Part shown: positions 13,701-23,460 of the stretch, one piece after another
How the letters are laid out: every line of letters begins with the position of its first letter
How positions within the stretch are numbered: position 1 is the first letter of the stretch
Source of the DNA: Cepaea nemoralis
Taxonomy: Eukaryota; Mollusca; Gastropoda; Stylommatophora; Helicidae
Direction of reading: 5' to 3'
Assembly: GCA_014155875.1 (NCBI GenBank)
Contig: JACEFZ010017414.1
Coordinates: forward strand, 62,001 to 126,000
DNA length: 64,000 bases
The notes under the pieces: model-generated
What the model saw: the letters and a program-made list of their open reading frames with translations, nothing else
What the model was told of the DNA's origin: nothing
The model's database searches: none
Program-made: the position numbers and the translations under genes

Positions 13701-14452
13701 AGTTTTCTCAGGAGCCAGCAGGTATTTTTTACAAACATTTACTTAAAAAGTGATTGAAAATTCAGGTGGCAAGTAACAATTTTGTGGCGACTGGCGTCCT
13801 GGATTTTCTACAGCATGATTTCCTTAGTGGTATATGGTAATTTGTCAGTGTACCATTAGTTTCTGGGAGCTATAAATGAAGCTGCTTCTCTTCAACCTCA
13901 AACTAGCTTAAGTTTCTAAATCAGGTCTTCATTGGATGTGCTGGCTTGTTTTTATATGTTTATGCTTGGATCAAAGTCTTTTGTGTTCTGTCATAAAAGA
14001 TTGAATAAAAAATGTTTCCATCTTTCAAAACTGATTTTAAAAAACATCTTATCTTACAGGTAGGCGGGTAACATAAAATACCAAAGACATAAGGTATACA
14101 TAAATAAATCTTTTGGCAGAAGTCATATATGCTGTGCCAGTTTCACAAATACCATCGCCATGATGCACCCTACAGCAATGGTTTGTCATTGATATCATAT
14201 AGTGACCAAAGAAAGATTAAATGTAATTTATAATAAACCATGCAAAATTGTTAGTGAAAGAAATATCACTAGACTTCTTATATAATTTCTAGTTCTCATT
14301 TCTTTTGTGGAAAAATCTTTTCAATATCTGTTCCTTAATTTTTGTTCTGTTAATGTATAATAACCTGTTTCTTTTACAATTTTCAGACACCAATCATGAC
14401 CCGTGCAGCCCTAAGAGTGATTCAAAACAACATTTTGGAGTCGTCATTTTAA
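1..14452 (+). CDS. ARHGAP19: ARHGAP19-like Rho GTPase-activating protein, plus-strand paralogue, 5' part outside the window
   Basis: Seven exons join in frame: 1-56, 480-787, 1348-1443, 2381-2623, 7478-7561, 9777-10520 and 14387-14452, stop at 14450-14452. All borders are GT/AG. The window opens at [14 protein letters not shown], the middle of a RhoGAP domain. The next exon supplies the rest of the domain ([13 protein letters not shown], then [11 protein letters not shown]). The following exons match the ARHGAP19 tail: PPKELVRDLANFW, a helical stretch and RRRSRSIGASIK, close to the RSRSFSGLIK region I recall from vertebrate ARHGAP19. RhoGAPs speed GTP hydrolysis on Rho; vertebrate ARHGAP19 acts on RhoA in dividing cells (family knowledge). 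The Arg-finger exon would lie left of base 1. The conserved RhoGAP Asn in the NLA motif is Thr here. The gene is convergent with the minus-strand paralogue. Confidence 0.85.
480..787 (+). CDS. ARHGAP19: ARHGAP19-like (+) exon, second half of RhoGAP domain
   Basis: Acceptor TTTCCTCAG ends at 479; donor GTATG follows 787. The length of 308 bp equals its minus-strand counterpart. It encodes [35 protein letters not shown] and [12 protein letters not shown]. The 5' part (about residues 4-18 of the exon) differs most from the paralogue: HTRTPEEISRY here, [11 protein letters not shown] there. Confidence 0.88.
788..1347 (+). other. Intron, no recognisable element
   Basis: T-rich intron with pyrimidine tracts between two ARHGAP19-like exons. 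I find no transposon, RNA gene or conserved frame in it. Confidence 0.6.
1348..1443 (+). CDS. ARHGAP19: ARHGAP19-like (+) exon, post-RhoGAP segment
   Basis: 96 bp, phase 0 at both ends, acceptor TTTTTCAG and donor GTGAGA. Encodes PPKELVRDLANFWNSMGQ and a polar tail ending SNQMQ. The paralogous exon at 49222-49317 has the same length and the same ends. Confidence 0.82.
1444..2380 (+). other. Intron with poly-C tract
   Basis: Intron containing a run of about 34 C around 1819-1852 preceded by an A run, and short TA runs near 2040-2075. No gene seen. The block 1530-1700 looks repeat-like but I could not assign it. Confidence 0.5.
2381..2623 (+). CDS. ARHGAP19: ARHGAP19-like (+) exon with basic RSRSIG motif
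   Basis: 243 bp in phase 0, acceptor TGTCTCCAG, donor GTGAGT. Encodes a helical AELANLLAHVQTLP segment, then KKQIMKSVDTPEFCGG and RRRSRSIGASIK. The minus-strand counterpart (47486-47692) is 12 codons shorter because the middle (VQTLPNSPHCVKLKKQ region) is reduced. Confidence 0.82.
2867..3118 (-). mobile_element. SINE family 2 copy
   Basis: Shares with 9296-9570, 27447-27720 and 52052-52295 a block containing CTTGGGGACGT, AATTACAAGTACCTC and GTGGGTTCGCC in the SINE orientation. The head has a tRNA-like GGTTCAACCCC B box. Four dispersed copies in both orientations indicate a retroposon. Confidence 0.65.
3598..5303 (-). pseudogene. LINE reverse transcriptase region, frame shifted near 4937
   Basis: Upstream piece 5303-4935 ends with ELPMTGKSHY in the shifted frame. 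Restoring one base there would continue into WKESLLIPIFKKGDK of the downstream piece 4938-3598. RT motifs A (FVDFKKAYDS), B (GLKQGDALSP) and C (LLGYADDIDI) are intact. A C-terminal GHIERM and RPRGRPRRRWRD tail is typical of this LINE group. Confidence 0.85.
5309..6511 (-). pseudogene. LINE AP-endonuclease region
   Basis: 400 codons. Endonuclease/exonuclease/phosphatase fold motifs are in order: WNVRTL, IQEIRW, VHAPTEEKED, GDFNAKIG, IDHILIN, SDHFLV. It nicks target DNA for target-primed reverse transcription (family knowledge). The frame closes right before the RT part because of a one-base shift. No good ATG precedes RFGTWNV, so translation may begin upstream or by a non-standard mechanism. 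Confidence 0.85.
7478..7561 (+). CDS. ARHGAP19: ARHGAP19-like (+) short Ser-rich exon
   Basis: 84 bp, phase 0, acceptor GTCACAG, donor GTGAGT. Encodes KRLPALGRLMNRQTEV then GSSASSGSDSK. Two minus-strand counterparts (44623-44718 and 41012-41107) are each 96 bp and begin KRLQSMR, which fixes the frame here. Confidence 0.75.
7680..7790. repeat. CT microsatellite
   Basis: (CT)n grading into CCCT repeats in the intron after exon 7478-7561. Confidence 0.9.
8230..8397. repeat. 21-bp minisatellite, eight copies
   Basis: Eight 21-bp units of the form CCACACATTTCATCCACATG plus one base, with few changes. Both strands stay open because the unit is a multiple of three, which creates spurious frames. 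Confidence 0.92.
8943..9115 (-). mobile_element. SINE family 3 fragment
   Basis: Contains the family hallmark GACGTGGTCAATATCAC, then a TATTTCCTGGTA core and a diverged tRNA-like end. Related copies lie at 36478-36640, 37278-37455, 40113-40545, 41315-41467, 42640-42858, 48895-49125 and 50625-50835. Confidence 0.55.
9296..9596 (+). mobile_element. SINE family 2 copy with poly-C end
   Basis: tRNA-like head (GCATGGCCGAATGAA; GGTTCAACCCC), the shared CTTGGGGACGT block and GTGGGTTCGCCTGATGG. Ends next to a run of about 27 C. Confidence 0.65.
9777..10520 (+). CDS. ARHGAP19: ARHGAP19-like (+) long Ser/Thr-rich exon with acidic internal repeat
   Basis: 744 bp, open throughout in the frame set by the upstream exons; acceptor TTTTCAG, donor GTAAGA. 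It encodes IPKPGHKRHYFSENCPTT, a poly-Ser stretch, and a degenerate acidic repeat built on ENLDDSAICDVES (bases about 10123-10285), then QSSRKQG. The low-complexity, polar composition suggests a disordered regulatory tail. The minus paralogue exons (666 bp and a frameshifted 664 bp) keep the two ends but have fewer acidic repeat units. Confidence 0.78.
10521..12540 (+). other. Last intron, 5' part, mostly unassigned
   Basis: Apart from the SINE at 11336-11545 I see no gene. The block 11830-12170 has higher GC, possibly an old repeat that I cannot name. Confidence 0.45.
11336..11545 (+). mobile_element. SINE family 1 copy
   Basis: tRNA-like head with GTGGTGAAGGGATTA (A-box like) and CACGTTCAAAAT (B-box like), then the family body CAGAAAGCAATGGCAAACTA (diverged first bases) and a CATCCTGTAAA tail. 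Located in the last intron of the plus gene. Confidence 0.6.
12540..13000 (+). mobile_element. LINE 3' fragment: RNase H domain end and C-terminal tail
   Basis: From 12585 the frame reads VTFIFIPGHAGVEGNERADK, the RNase H C-terminal signature (catalytic His and Asp), then RYIGKTKRLVNQHRTGTISH and a zinc-knuckle-like CPECNEDTPTDN. It begins abruptly after a shifted frame, so it is a 5'-truncated insertion. Same LINE group as 41540-42351. Confidence 0.75.
13000..14386 (+). other. Last intron, 3' part
   Basis: AT-rich sequence without recognisable genes or repeats until the acceptor at 14386. Confidence 0.5.
14387..14452 (+). CDS. ARHGAP19: ARHGAP19-like (+) terminal exon and stop
   Basis: Acceptor TTTTCAG ends at 14386. 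Phase 0 reading gives TPIMTRAALRVIQNNILESS and one Phe, then TAA. It has exactly the length (66 bp) of the minus-strand terminal exon 33490-33555, which reads [21 protein letters not shown]. Vertebrate ARHGAP19 also ends with a TMTPTR-like segment (recalled), which supports the call. Confidence 0.8.
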   Translation, partial: TPIMTRAALRVIQNNILESSF

Positions 14453-14790
14453 AACAGCTGAGTGTAGACTGCAACTTCAACACTGCTGTTTTCAGAGAAG
14501 TCATTGTACAGGTCAATAGATGATTGTTTGATAGTTTAGAATGAGTGCTGAATTTGTTTATATTGTTGGTCACATGTTTTGTATTACATTTTTCTTTTAT
14601 TGTATGACACAAATGTAATGATTAATGCTTTAATTCTGAGGGAAGAGATCAAGAGGAAATGTATAATAGATTAATTGTTACATACTGTACATAGTTTCTT
14701 TATTGTATGACAGGACAGTAATTACCTGCAGCAAATGACTGATTCACATGTGTAAAAATATCTGAACTGAATAGACAATTAGATATCTAT
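14453..14790 (+). other. Probable 3'-UTR of the plus ARHGAP19-like gene
   Basis: Follows the stop codon. It contains AATGATTAATGCTTTAATTC and TACATACTGTACATAG, both of which recur in the degenerate repeat at 20170-21100. No clear AATAAA is found in this block. Confidence 0.45.
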
Positions 14791-15059
14791 TAAAAAGAAG
14801 ACAGGTAACAACTGTGCTTGTATGGCAAGAAATTAAAAATAAAAATAACTTGAAATGCCAGAGATGCATAACATCTCATAAACATGGACATCGGAACAAT
14901 GTAGGCTATCTCAACAGTCAGGAAACTAAGGAACGATTTATAGTCAATAAGTACCAGGTCAGATTCTATAACAGTTAGTTGAAGAGGTGAGTACAGAAAC
15001 TGTTGGTAACAAGTTAAATGTGCTTGGAACAAATCGTGTATAAAAATCCTTGATTAATT

Positions 15060-15883
15060 TGGGCATAAAGTGTTAATGCCTGGAACTTCTTTATAGAATA
15101 GAAAGAAGAAATACAGATTTAAATAATAGCAAAACCAGAGCTACTAAAGCTAAACCCTTGAAGAATATACAGAAGTTAATAAAGAAGTTAGGCAGAGGAT
15201 AAGGGCAGATACAAATTACAATATTTAGATGGCCTACCTAGAAAGGCATTAGAAGAAGCAGCGAAAGGAAAGTTCTGAGACCTTTATTATGCCATATAGA
15301 AATAGCAGTACAATATAATAGTATTTAAAATGTTATTGGTAAAGTTCTCACAAACACAGCGGATCTGTAGAATTGATGGACTTTAATGTGTTCCTGGATA
15401 GACAAGTTTCAGAATTCACTCCAGATATCCATCCTTCCAAGGTGGGGCTGGATATCAGTTGCACGTAACCATGTAAAGAAGAGATCAGTAAAGCTATCAA
15501 ACTTCTGAAAGATGGGAAAGCTGCTAGGCAAGTTGTATCCTAGAGAGGCTGTTAAAAGAATATAAATGTCTCATTTAATTATTTCGCAAGCTTATGTCGC
15601 AAATCTGGGATACTGAAGAAATACCAGCAGTCTGAGAGGATATATGAAGCTGTCAAAGAAAAATAACCTGTTGTACTGTGAAAGTTATAGAGGAAAAGTG
15701 TTATCAGTTCTTAGTGACATATTGAGCAGGATCATTCTGGAAAGATTAAGAGATTCCATTGACAAATAACTAGGGGATTAACAGGTAGGCCTCCAGCCAA
15801 ATAGATCTTGCACTGAACAGACACATAATAGAACTAAACTCATCACTTTATATTGGATTTGTTTACTATGAAAAGACCTTGAT
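15060..15883 (+). mobile_element. Decayed LINE, 5' part of RT region
   Basis: Stops and shifts are frequent, but the order ISKAIKLLKDGKAA-like, then IWDTEEIPA, ESYRGKVLSVLSDI-like and DQQ-like LQPNRSCTEQ-like segments follows the fingers and palm of a LINE reverse transcriptase. It reaches the FVYYEKT of RT motif A at 15883, where it is interrupted. It resumes at 19084. Confidence 0.65.
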
Positions 15884-15886
15884 GGC

Positions 15887-17555
15887 TGGTTACGACCAAG
15901 CAAGAAAAGATCTGCGCTTGTCTGCAGGGTCAGGTACAATAATACATTACCAGATATTCCATTTGACCCAAAGTTCATAACCTACCCATTTGAGACAAAC
16001 GGATTTTTCACATACAAGCTGACGTCTTTGGAGAGGGTATTCAAGTTTGATCTACTAATTGAACATGATCTTGGTGTTACGATTGACCTCATCGATCCAG
16101 ACACTTACAAGATTGACCCAAATGCATATCCAGAACCTGAAGATGAAAGACTACTTGAAGAGGATTTCGGTGCACCTGGGGATGCTACAAGATCATGGCA
16201 CCACAACACAAATGTTTCATGGTTGCGTAAGACTGAGTACATATCTACTGAATACAACAGATTTGTCCAGAAAGCTGACAAGCCTGGAGCAAAGGTTGGT
16301 TTCAATATTAAGAAGATAATGAGAGAGGATCTGTACAAAGACGAAGAGTCAGATAAATGCCATCAACACCTTTGAGAAGGCCAAACAGCTGATAATGAAA
16401 CATTTCAGTAGACCTGGTGTGACACCCATCCAGATTATGGAAGTTTTACCAGATTTCCTGTTGTGGAAGCATCCTTTTTGCTCAAGTTTTGTTTGACTCG
16501 GACCCTCCTCCAAAGGGTTACTCGGCTCCAATTCAGTTGGAGGAGATGTCGCAAGCTATGATTAGAGGTGCTGTAGATAAGAGCGTTGATCAGTTTGTGA
16601 CCTACTTCTTGCCGACAAATGAAACTCTTGGTAAACGGAAACGAGACGCTGAGATTGACAAGGAATATGAAGAAGATGAAACGTATGAGTGCTTGCTAGC
16701 AAGAGAGTACAATTGGAATGTCAAAAACAAACTGTCCAAGGGCTACGAGGAGACATGTTTCTTCATCATGAGTAAGGATGGCATTTATTACAATGAATTA
16801 GAAACAAGAGTGTGACTCAGCAAATGTAGAAAGACAGTGGCCAGTGCCCAGGTGAAATCTAGACTGATCGTGAAACACAGGCCGTTAACTGACAAAGAGA
16901 TGGCTGAACGGGAGGGACGTCTGATGATGTTAGAACCACCAGGTGAAGAGGAGGAGGAGGAGGAACCAATGCCTAACCTGACAGCAGAAGTGAATTCTGA
17001 GGAACTGAAAGGTGGCTCTGGTGCTGAAAGTGAAGGGGAGGATAACAAGAGGTGAAAAGTCGACAGCAGGGAAGAAGAAGAATAGGAGGATGATAGGGTT
17101 AGTGTGGGATCACATGGTAGTCGGACGGTTTGCAGGGTCAGGTACAACAATACATTACCAGATATTCCATTTGACCCAAAGTTCATAACCTACCCATTTG
17201 AGACAAACAGATTTTTCACATACAAGCCAACGTCTTTGGAGAGGGTTTTCAAGTTTGATCTACTTATTGAACATGATCTTGGTGTTACGATTGACCTCAT
17301 CGATCCAGACAAGGTGGCTCTGGTGCTGAAAGTGAAGGTGAGGATAACAAGAGGAGAAAAGTCGACAGAGGGGAAGAAGAAAAAGAGGAGGATAATAGGG
17401 TTAGTGTGGGATCACATGGTAGTTGGACAGTTGTGACCAGGTGAGAAAAGATCTGAGCTTGTCTGAAGCAAGTGGCAGTGGAAGTGAAGCAGAAAAGTAA
17501 AAAGGGTGAAAAAGAAATTTTTGGTTCAGCCAGCAGTTCAGAGGATAGTGATTAA
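15887..17555 (+). pseudogene. PAF1: PAF1 processed pseudogene, rearranged
   Basis: Intronless similarity to PAF1, scaffold of the Pol II-associated PAF1 elongation complex in the nucleus. In order: CRVRYNN-like start, [50 protein letters not shown], then a shift near 16370, [69 protein letters not shown], a stop, VKHRPLTDKEMAE and an acidic tail. At 17130-17310 the N-terminal part is repeated, followed by the acidic tail again and [11 protein letters not shown] at the end. Stops, shifts and absence of introns mark a dead retrocopy. Identity to PAF1 is clear; the functional copy is elsewhere. Confidence 0.9.
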
Positions 17556-17569
17556 CTAGTGGAGAGTAA

Positions 17570-17672
<103 letters not shown>

Positions 17673-18053
17673 ATGTGTGTTTTCTTTCAAATGCATCGCC
17701 TGATTATTTGAGAGAGAAAAAACTAGTGAATCAAGACAGAGGCAGCATGAATTTTGAGTTCAAAAAAGAAAAGAAAAGGTATTAAAACATGCAATTTTTA
17801 TCGGTCATTTTTATGTTGCAAACTGAACATTGTATTTCCAGATGTCAGTTCTTGTTTGATTCTTGTGACTTGAATTAGTAATGTGTGGCCTTCAACAATT
17901 GTAGAAAGTTTCAATTGATTCATTCCTTATTCTGTAAAAACGAAGATTTCATAAGTTTGTGTTTTTGTGTGAATGCCCTTTGGGAGTCACACCTAGTTGT
18001 CACTAACTCAGAGATCATTGTGTCCTCCATGGCGTGTCTGTGTATGGTTGACT

Positions 18054-18215
18054 TCCTTGGATTAATGAGATTATAGTTAATTGACAGTTAATACCTTGGT
18101 TTGATGAGATTATGGTTAATTATGACAGCTAATACCTTGGTTTGATGAGATTATGGTTAATTATGACAATCAATGCCTTGAATTGATGAGATTATAGTTG
18201 ATTATGGCAATCATC
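18054..18215. repeat. 41-bp tandem repeat, about four copies
   Basis: Units of the form CTTGGTTTGATGAGATTATG followed by GTTAATTATGACAG and a TAATAC end, with small changes. Confidence 0.8.
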
Positions 18216-18269
18216 TTGGGGGTTCCTATCTGATAAACAGTCTATTTAATGAAGGAACAAATGCGTTTC

Positions 18270-18385
18270 TGAATTTGGGATTAACTTCCAGAGGAAGTCA
18301 ACAAATGCCGGACAGAAATCAGGTGTGTCGGCCTCAAAGTGCAGATATTGCACCCCTGATATAAACAGAAAGGAGGCGAATATGG
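18270..18385 (+). mobile_element. SINE family 4 fragment
   Basis: GTCAACAAATGCCGGACAGA and GTGTCGGCCTCAA match, with changes, the family at 25497-25645 and 25935-26072. Confidence 0.45.
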
Positions 18386-19083
18386 TCTACCTGTTTAAAA
18401 CAAACTTAAGTAATACCGGGGATCTTTCGGTTCCCAACATGACGGTTAGGCATTGAACCGCTACGGCCTCTGGAGTATTTATCCTTGAGGCTGCGGTTTG
18501 CATTTGCATTTTCCTCATGTTGGACTGGTTGTATATGGTTCCGTCACCCTGCTACTGAGTGCGTGCGTGGTGTGACTCTGTGAGCTGTGAAATTCATGTG
18601 GAATGCTTTTACATCTCGTCCGCTTTTGTTTGTATGGTGAACTGCATGTTATGAATAATGGCTAGCCGGCTGTTGCTGAATTGACTGATTTGCCTCTTTG
18701 GTTCACAAGTGCATTTTTCAGGAGACTCCCGGGAGTTGGCATTGGAGCTATGGAGTTTGTGCGGCGCTTTCGGCGGGTCGTCCTGCGGAAAGATACCAAG
18801 CCATGTGAGAAAACCCGGGTCAATGAAGTCTTTCTGGTGACTCGATTCCATCAACGATGAAACTAATTTTTGCGGAGGACGTTTGTGTTGGCATTCTGGC
18901 AGCGGCATTATGCACAGTGTACCTGTGCAGGCTGTTGGCTTGCAGAGACTCCTATCTGTTCCACTTTTCACATTGGACAGTGAGGAGCATTTTGTGTGAT
19001 ATTCATTGGCACAGGAACGGAGCATAATGGGGACAACCCGTTGCCGTGAAGTTGGAACCGCAACTAACTAACTAGACCTTGAT

Positions 19084-19640
19084 AGTGTTGATGTTAATTC
19101 CTTCTGGAAATTTATACAGCATCATGGGATCCCAGAGAAAATTAATTTCATAAAGGCAAAAAATTTTTAAAATGCAGAGTTCTTTACTTCATGAGGGTAA
19201 ACTAGCAGATTTGAAATAAAAGCAAGAGTGTGACAAGGAAACCTTGTGTCACTCTTTATTATTACTAACTATAGACATGAAGACAGAGCCACCAGAATTA
19301 GAATGTAATGGACTCTTCACATGTAGCAGCTTAATGATCTAGATTCACTGATGACACTGCCCTGCTTGTCCCACATACAGAATTAGGTCTAAAAATACAT
19401 AGGGGAAAGACACAGATAATGTGAACAATCCTATCTCCCTTGATGAAACCTTACTTCAAGAGTCAGGATCATGCACCTATTTAGGTAACAGTGTAGACAG
19501 ATAAGGGGACAGATGTTAGAATAAAAATACAAAAGGCAGCTTTTATAACTGAGAAATTTGTGGAAGTCAAGTCCTGACCATGCAGAAGAATGAACAGGCT
19601 GATAGGCTGGCAAGGAGTTCACCTCTTGGTGGATAGATTA
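19084..19640 (+). mobile_element. Decayed LINE, continuation after the insertion
   Basis: Resumes as DSVDVNSFWKFIQHHGIPEK, then a relic motif B, FTDDTALLV (motif C region, YADD lost) and YLGNSVD with GTDVRIKIQKAAF. Towards 19590 it changes to an RNase H tail-like NEQADRLA segment. Not functional. Confidence 0.65.
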
Positions 19641-20169
19641 CCTATGGACAAGAGTGAGGTGGTCGTCACCTGTGAGACCAGGTGGAGAAGGTGGAACAGA
19701 TTGAGAACCCATATGTGGAAAGAATGAGATTGTGGCACTCAACTGTGGAAGTCAATAGAAATAACCTTTCATTAATTGGTGCCTGCACAAAAGACTAATA
19801 CGGTATGACAGAATCAACATGGGGGAGAAGTTATCGCCTGTAAATCAAGAGGTGAGGAAAAGGTGCTGGATAAGAACACATTGAGAAAATGTGGGAATTG
19901 TATAGCTAGAATGTTCTTTGTCCGGAACCCACTGGGCAAATCAAATGACCGATCAGTGTGGGATGGACATGGAGCAAGCTGCAGTTGAAATCTGAATTGG
20001 AAAACGGTAGTCAGATGAGACAATCAGCTGGAAGGGGAACAACTGCTCTTGTATGAAAAACAATTGTGGGATGGTCGTATCTGTTTGCTTTATGATGTAG
20101 AATAAGTAAGCTTTTATTTTGTGGTTGATGAATCAGTGCTTTTGTTTTCAGTTTGTGTTACATAGTTAT

Positions 20170-21100
20170 GTTTCAAGGTAAGAAAAAGAGGTAGATTAAT
20201 GCTTATAATTGCATGGGTAGAGACCATGATAAGATGTTTATTATGCTTTATAGTAAGAAAAATATGTATAAATTAATGCTTACAATTGTACATGTTTTTT
20301 TTTTGTTTTTTATATTAAGGCAAAGATGTAATGATTAATGCTTTAATTCTATGGGACGAGATCGCTTAAAGATGTATAATAATTGGAAAGGTTTATTTTC
20401 TTGTTGATGTAATTAATGTTTTGCTTTTATTTTGCATAAGTGTTTTGTAGAGAGAGGAAAAATTTAAGAATAATGCTTTTATTTGTATGGGATGAGACTC
20501 CTCAAAGATGAATAATAAATGGAAAAGCTGACTTTCTTGTTGATGTAAATTGTTTTCATTTTATATTGTGTAGGTGTTTTGTAGAGAGAAAACAATGTAA
20601 AAATGCATGCTTTTAAATGTAGGGAGGAGCCCACTTTAGATGTAAAATAATTGGAAAGGCGCGTTGTCTTTTTATTGTAAGCTTGGAGAGTTGATATACC
20701 TGCAGTTTGTGTTGAAAAAGTGATTGCTTGAAATGTAAATAGTGGAAAGCAGTTGTCAGATATGAGAGCCGAGAGTGTTGCAGAATACCTTGTATGTAAT
20801 GCTGAAATTTGTATTGTTGATGTAATGTTTTTTTTTTTCATTTTGCACTGTACTTATGTTTTAAATTATATATAGATTACTGTGTTTTATTGTATGGGAA
20901 GAGATCACATGAAGATGTATAACAACTGGAAGGGCTGGGCATAATGTTGATGTAATGAGTGTTTTGGTTTTAATTTTGTGTATATATTTGTGTTTTATGG
21001 TGGACATAAATGTAAAGATTAACACTTTAAATTGTCTGGGGTAAAGATGTATAATAACTGAAAAGACGTTATATACTGTACATAGGTATTGTTTTATTGA
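20170..21100. repeat. Degenerate tandem repeat of about 135 bp
   Basis: Landmarks such as TTAATGCTTTAATTCTATGG followed by GATGTATAATAATTGG recur near 20198, 20333, 20469, 20602, 20875 and 21018, with spacings around 133-143 bp or twice that. The same unit lies in the 3'-UTR at 14610-14720. Confidence 0.7.
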
Positions 21101-21104
21101 AGGG

Positions 21105-21192
21105 GTGGGTATTAGATATCTACATGTGATTGTGTGTATTAGCTATCTACAAGTGATTGTGTGTATTAGCTATCTACAAGTGATTGTGTGTA
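21105..21192. repeat. 27-28 bp tandem repeat, three copies
   Basis: TATTAGCTATCTACAAGTGA plus TTGTGTG repeated three times. Confidence 0.85.
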
Positions 21193-21881
21193 AAAATGTG
21201 TGAAGTGGAAAGCAATAGCCAGATCATAAAAAGACCTATCATGGAACAACATATAGAATTGTGGGTAGCACACTAGATAATGGAAACAAACATACACAGA
21301 AAGAGCCTACAGTGAAATAGAGAACTGCGTAGGCTAGAACAGAAGTAGAAAACGAGAGAATAGAATAGAGGATGTATAGTCAGTAAACATTAAAATGGCA
21401 CTGTGATGGCTGAAGAAAACCAGTAATAAAGGTTCAAATTAATGTGTTGTGACAAATAGGGTCCATTATATGTTGCTGTAAAATTGTAAAATATTGGACA
21501 TACATTTTATAAAGATTCAATTTCTAAGGACTTCCAAATGATGTATAATAAAGAAAGTGTTATTGCAAGAGTGAATAGAAACACTGAAATGTCCGTTCTA
21601 GTGCATTATGCATTTTTAGTGATGTTTCATCATCAGATTCTCATTCCAAGATGCACATTCCAGATATTTTTCTAAAGTACCCAAAGGCACACTCTAGAGT
21701 TCTTACTGTCATTTAGTGTAATTTTTGCAAATATTTTTTAAAAATGTTGGGTGCATTTAGCATTATTAAATTTTGTTTTGTTGTTGATTAATCTTCTAAT
21801 AGTTAAGATCTGTTGGACAGATATGTTCTCTTGAAAATGTCATTCCTGATGTATCCATTGTTACAATATGTATATAAAGAA

Positions 21882-21887
21882 AATAAA
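21882..21887 (+). promoter_or_regulatory. Candidate polyadenylation signal
   Basis: AATAAA in an AT-rich context after a UTR-like stretch with TTTTTAAAAATG. It could be the ancestral 3' end of the plus gene before the 5-kb insertion split the UTR. Very tentative. Confidence 0.25.
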
Positions 21888-22177
21888 AAGATTGTACATG
21901 CATACCTTTGTTGCAAATTATAACATGAGGTTTCCTATTTGTAACAATGAGAGGGCCAGAATGGATTGACAGCAGCAGAAACAGGTTTCCCAGCTCATCA
22001 TAACTTTGGACAGAGAATGAATTTGGTTTAATGTTCTGGCAACTTATAGATTAAACTGCCTGTTTAGATGATACATACACGTTTTTTGTGAAGCATGGAG
22101 CGAAATCTGGCCGGGGGTTCTCAGTGAGAGTCCAGGGGAAGGACATGGCCGAGGAAACTGAAGCCCACTGCCTATTA

Positions 22178-22545
22178 CAGTGGTTCTCAACCGGTGGGGA
22201 ATTCCCCCCAGGGGGCGGGGGATTCAGATTATTTCAAGATCACGTTAATACAAGAACCAATTACTTGATATTATTTTTCCCTCCATACTTTACAGTTCTT
22301 TACTTCTCGCCCTTCTGAATTTTGTTTTATAGCACAGGTAGATCCGCAAATCATGTTTTATGTAGACATCTAGACTTGTTCTAGTATGTGTTATTAAATT
22401 TAGCTTCCATTTTTACGTATGCTGTGTAGGTGGGGGGGGGGGGAGGAGATTTATAGGGAGGAAATACGAAGAGGGGGGGGGATGACATTCTGAACATATG
22501 GAGAAGGGGTCTATGGGCCACACACAAAAATATTGAGAACCACTG
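22178..22545. mobile_element. hAT-type MITE, 368 bp
   Basis: Perfect 13-bp terminal inverted repeats CAGTGGTTCTCAA / TTGAGAACCACTG. The flanking 8-mers GCCTATTA and CTCTAGTA agree at six positions (CTA.TA core), fitting a decayed 8-bp hAT target duplication. No transposase inside; the middle has poly-G tracts. Confidence 0.85.
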
Positions 22546-22929
22546 CTCTAGTATAAGGATGGAGGTTCCTGAGTCATCAAAACAATCATAGTGTCTGATT
22601 ATCAGTCTCATTATGTATTACGTAAAGTCCAGAACAGACAGATGTGGATACGAAACGCAGATAACTTGCAAGAACTTGATAGATATACTGTCCAGGAGAT
22701 GCTGGAGTGCAAGGTCATGAATGAGCAGATCAACTGGACTGGTTTCAGATGTGCTAGTGGTAGGAATGCTCACCATGAACAAGACAGGCACACTACTGAA
22801 TGACTGTTAGTTAATGTGACAGGCTGATAGTATGATTGTGTATATTTTCATCTTTTGATTGTTATGTAACATATGTTTCAGCTGCTCAAGGCTAGTCATT
22901 CTTTAATGACCGCAATTAACTATGCAATG

Positions 22930-23460
22930 TTAAATTGGAGTCTTGTATTATAACATTTTTCCATTTCATTTGTACCTATTTTCAAGAGGTGAAATCGTAC
23001 ACCAATTTAGATAGCAATGTAGACAAAAATTGGGGAAACAGATACCGATTTTTTTTAAAGAATACAAAAGGTAAGGTGAACTTTTATAGCACTAGGAAAT
23101 TTGTGGTAAAAAAAAAAATTAAAACATCACCAAACTTAGAATGAAGAAATCAGGACTAAAGCTGCGTTAAGACTTTATTAGAAGGCAGCAAATCAAATGA
23201 TTTGGCCATGCAAGTAGGTTACCAACTAACTATACAACAAGCAATGATGTACAGACCAGATGGAAGCAGAGGAAGAGGCCGACCATGTAAACGATGGACG
23301 CAGGAAATAAGAGTCCATGGGAAATATCGATACATGAAGCCCATAAGCGGGCACTCTCCCGCTGTTTATACTTCACCTCGACACCGCATGGTACAAGAGG
23401 AACCTGATGAGATGAGACCAAACTTACAGTATTCAACTCTATCGCTAAATCTATACTACT
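22930..23460 (+). mobile_element. LINE 3' relic
   Basis: EVKSYTNLDSNVDKNWGNR corresponds to the YLGS.V....G thumb region of LINE reverse transcriptases. GSRGRGRPCKRWTQE further on is the usual C-terminal motif. Several stops. The following 23545-24110 is probably more of the same but not assignable. Confidence 0.6.

Noticed and set aside
15925..17436. Functional PAF1 gene
   Set aside because: Intronless, frameshifted, with stops and a scrambled order, inside an insertion with direct repeats. It is a processed pseudogene.
18609..19025. 138-codon minus-strand open frame in the PAF1-bearing insertion
   Set aside because: No recognisable domain. The plus-strand sequence there resembles SINE family 5 and LINE 3'-UTR sequence, and no splice or start evidence supports a gene.
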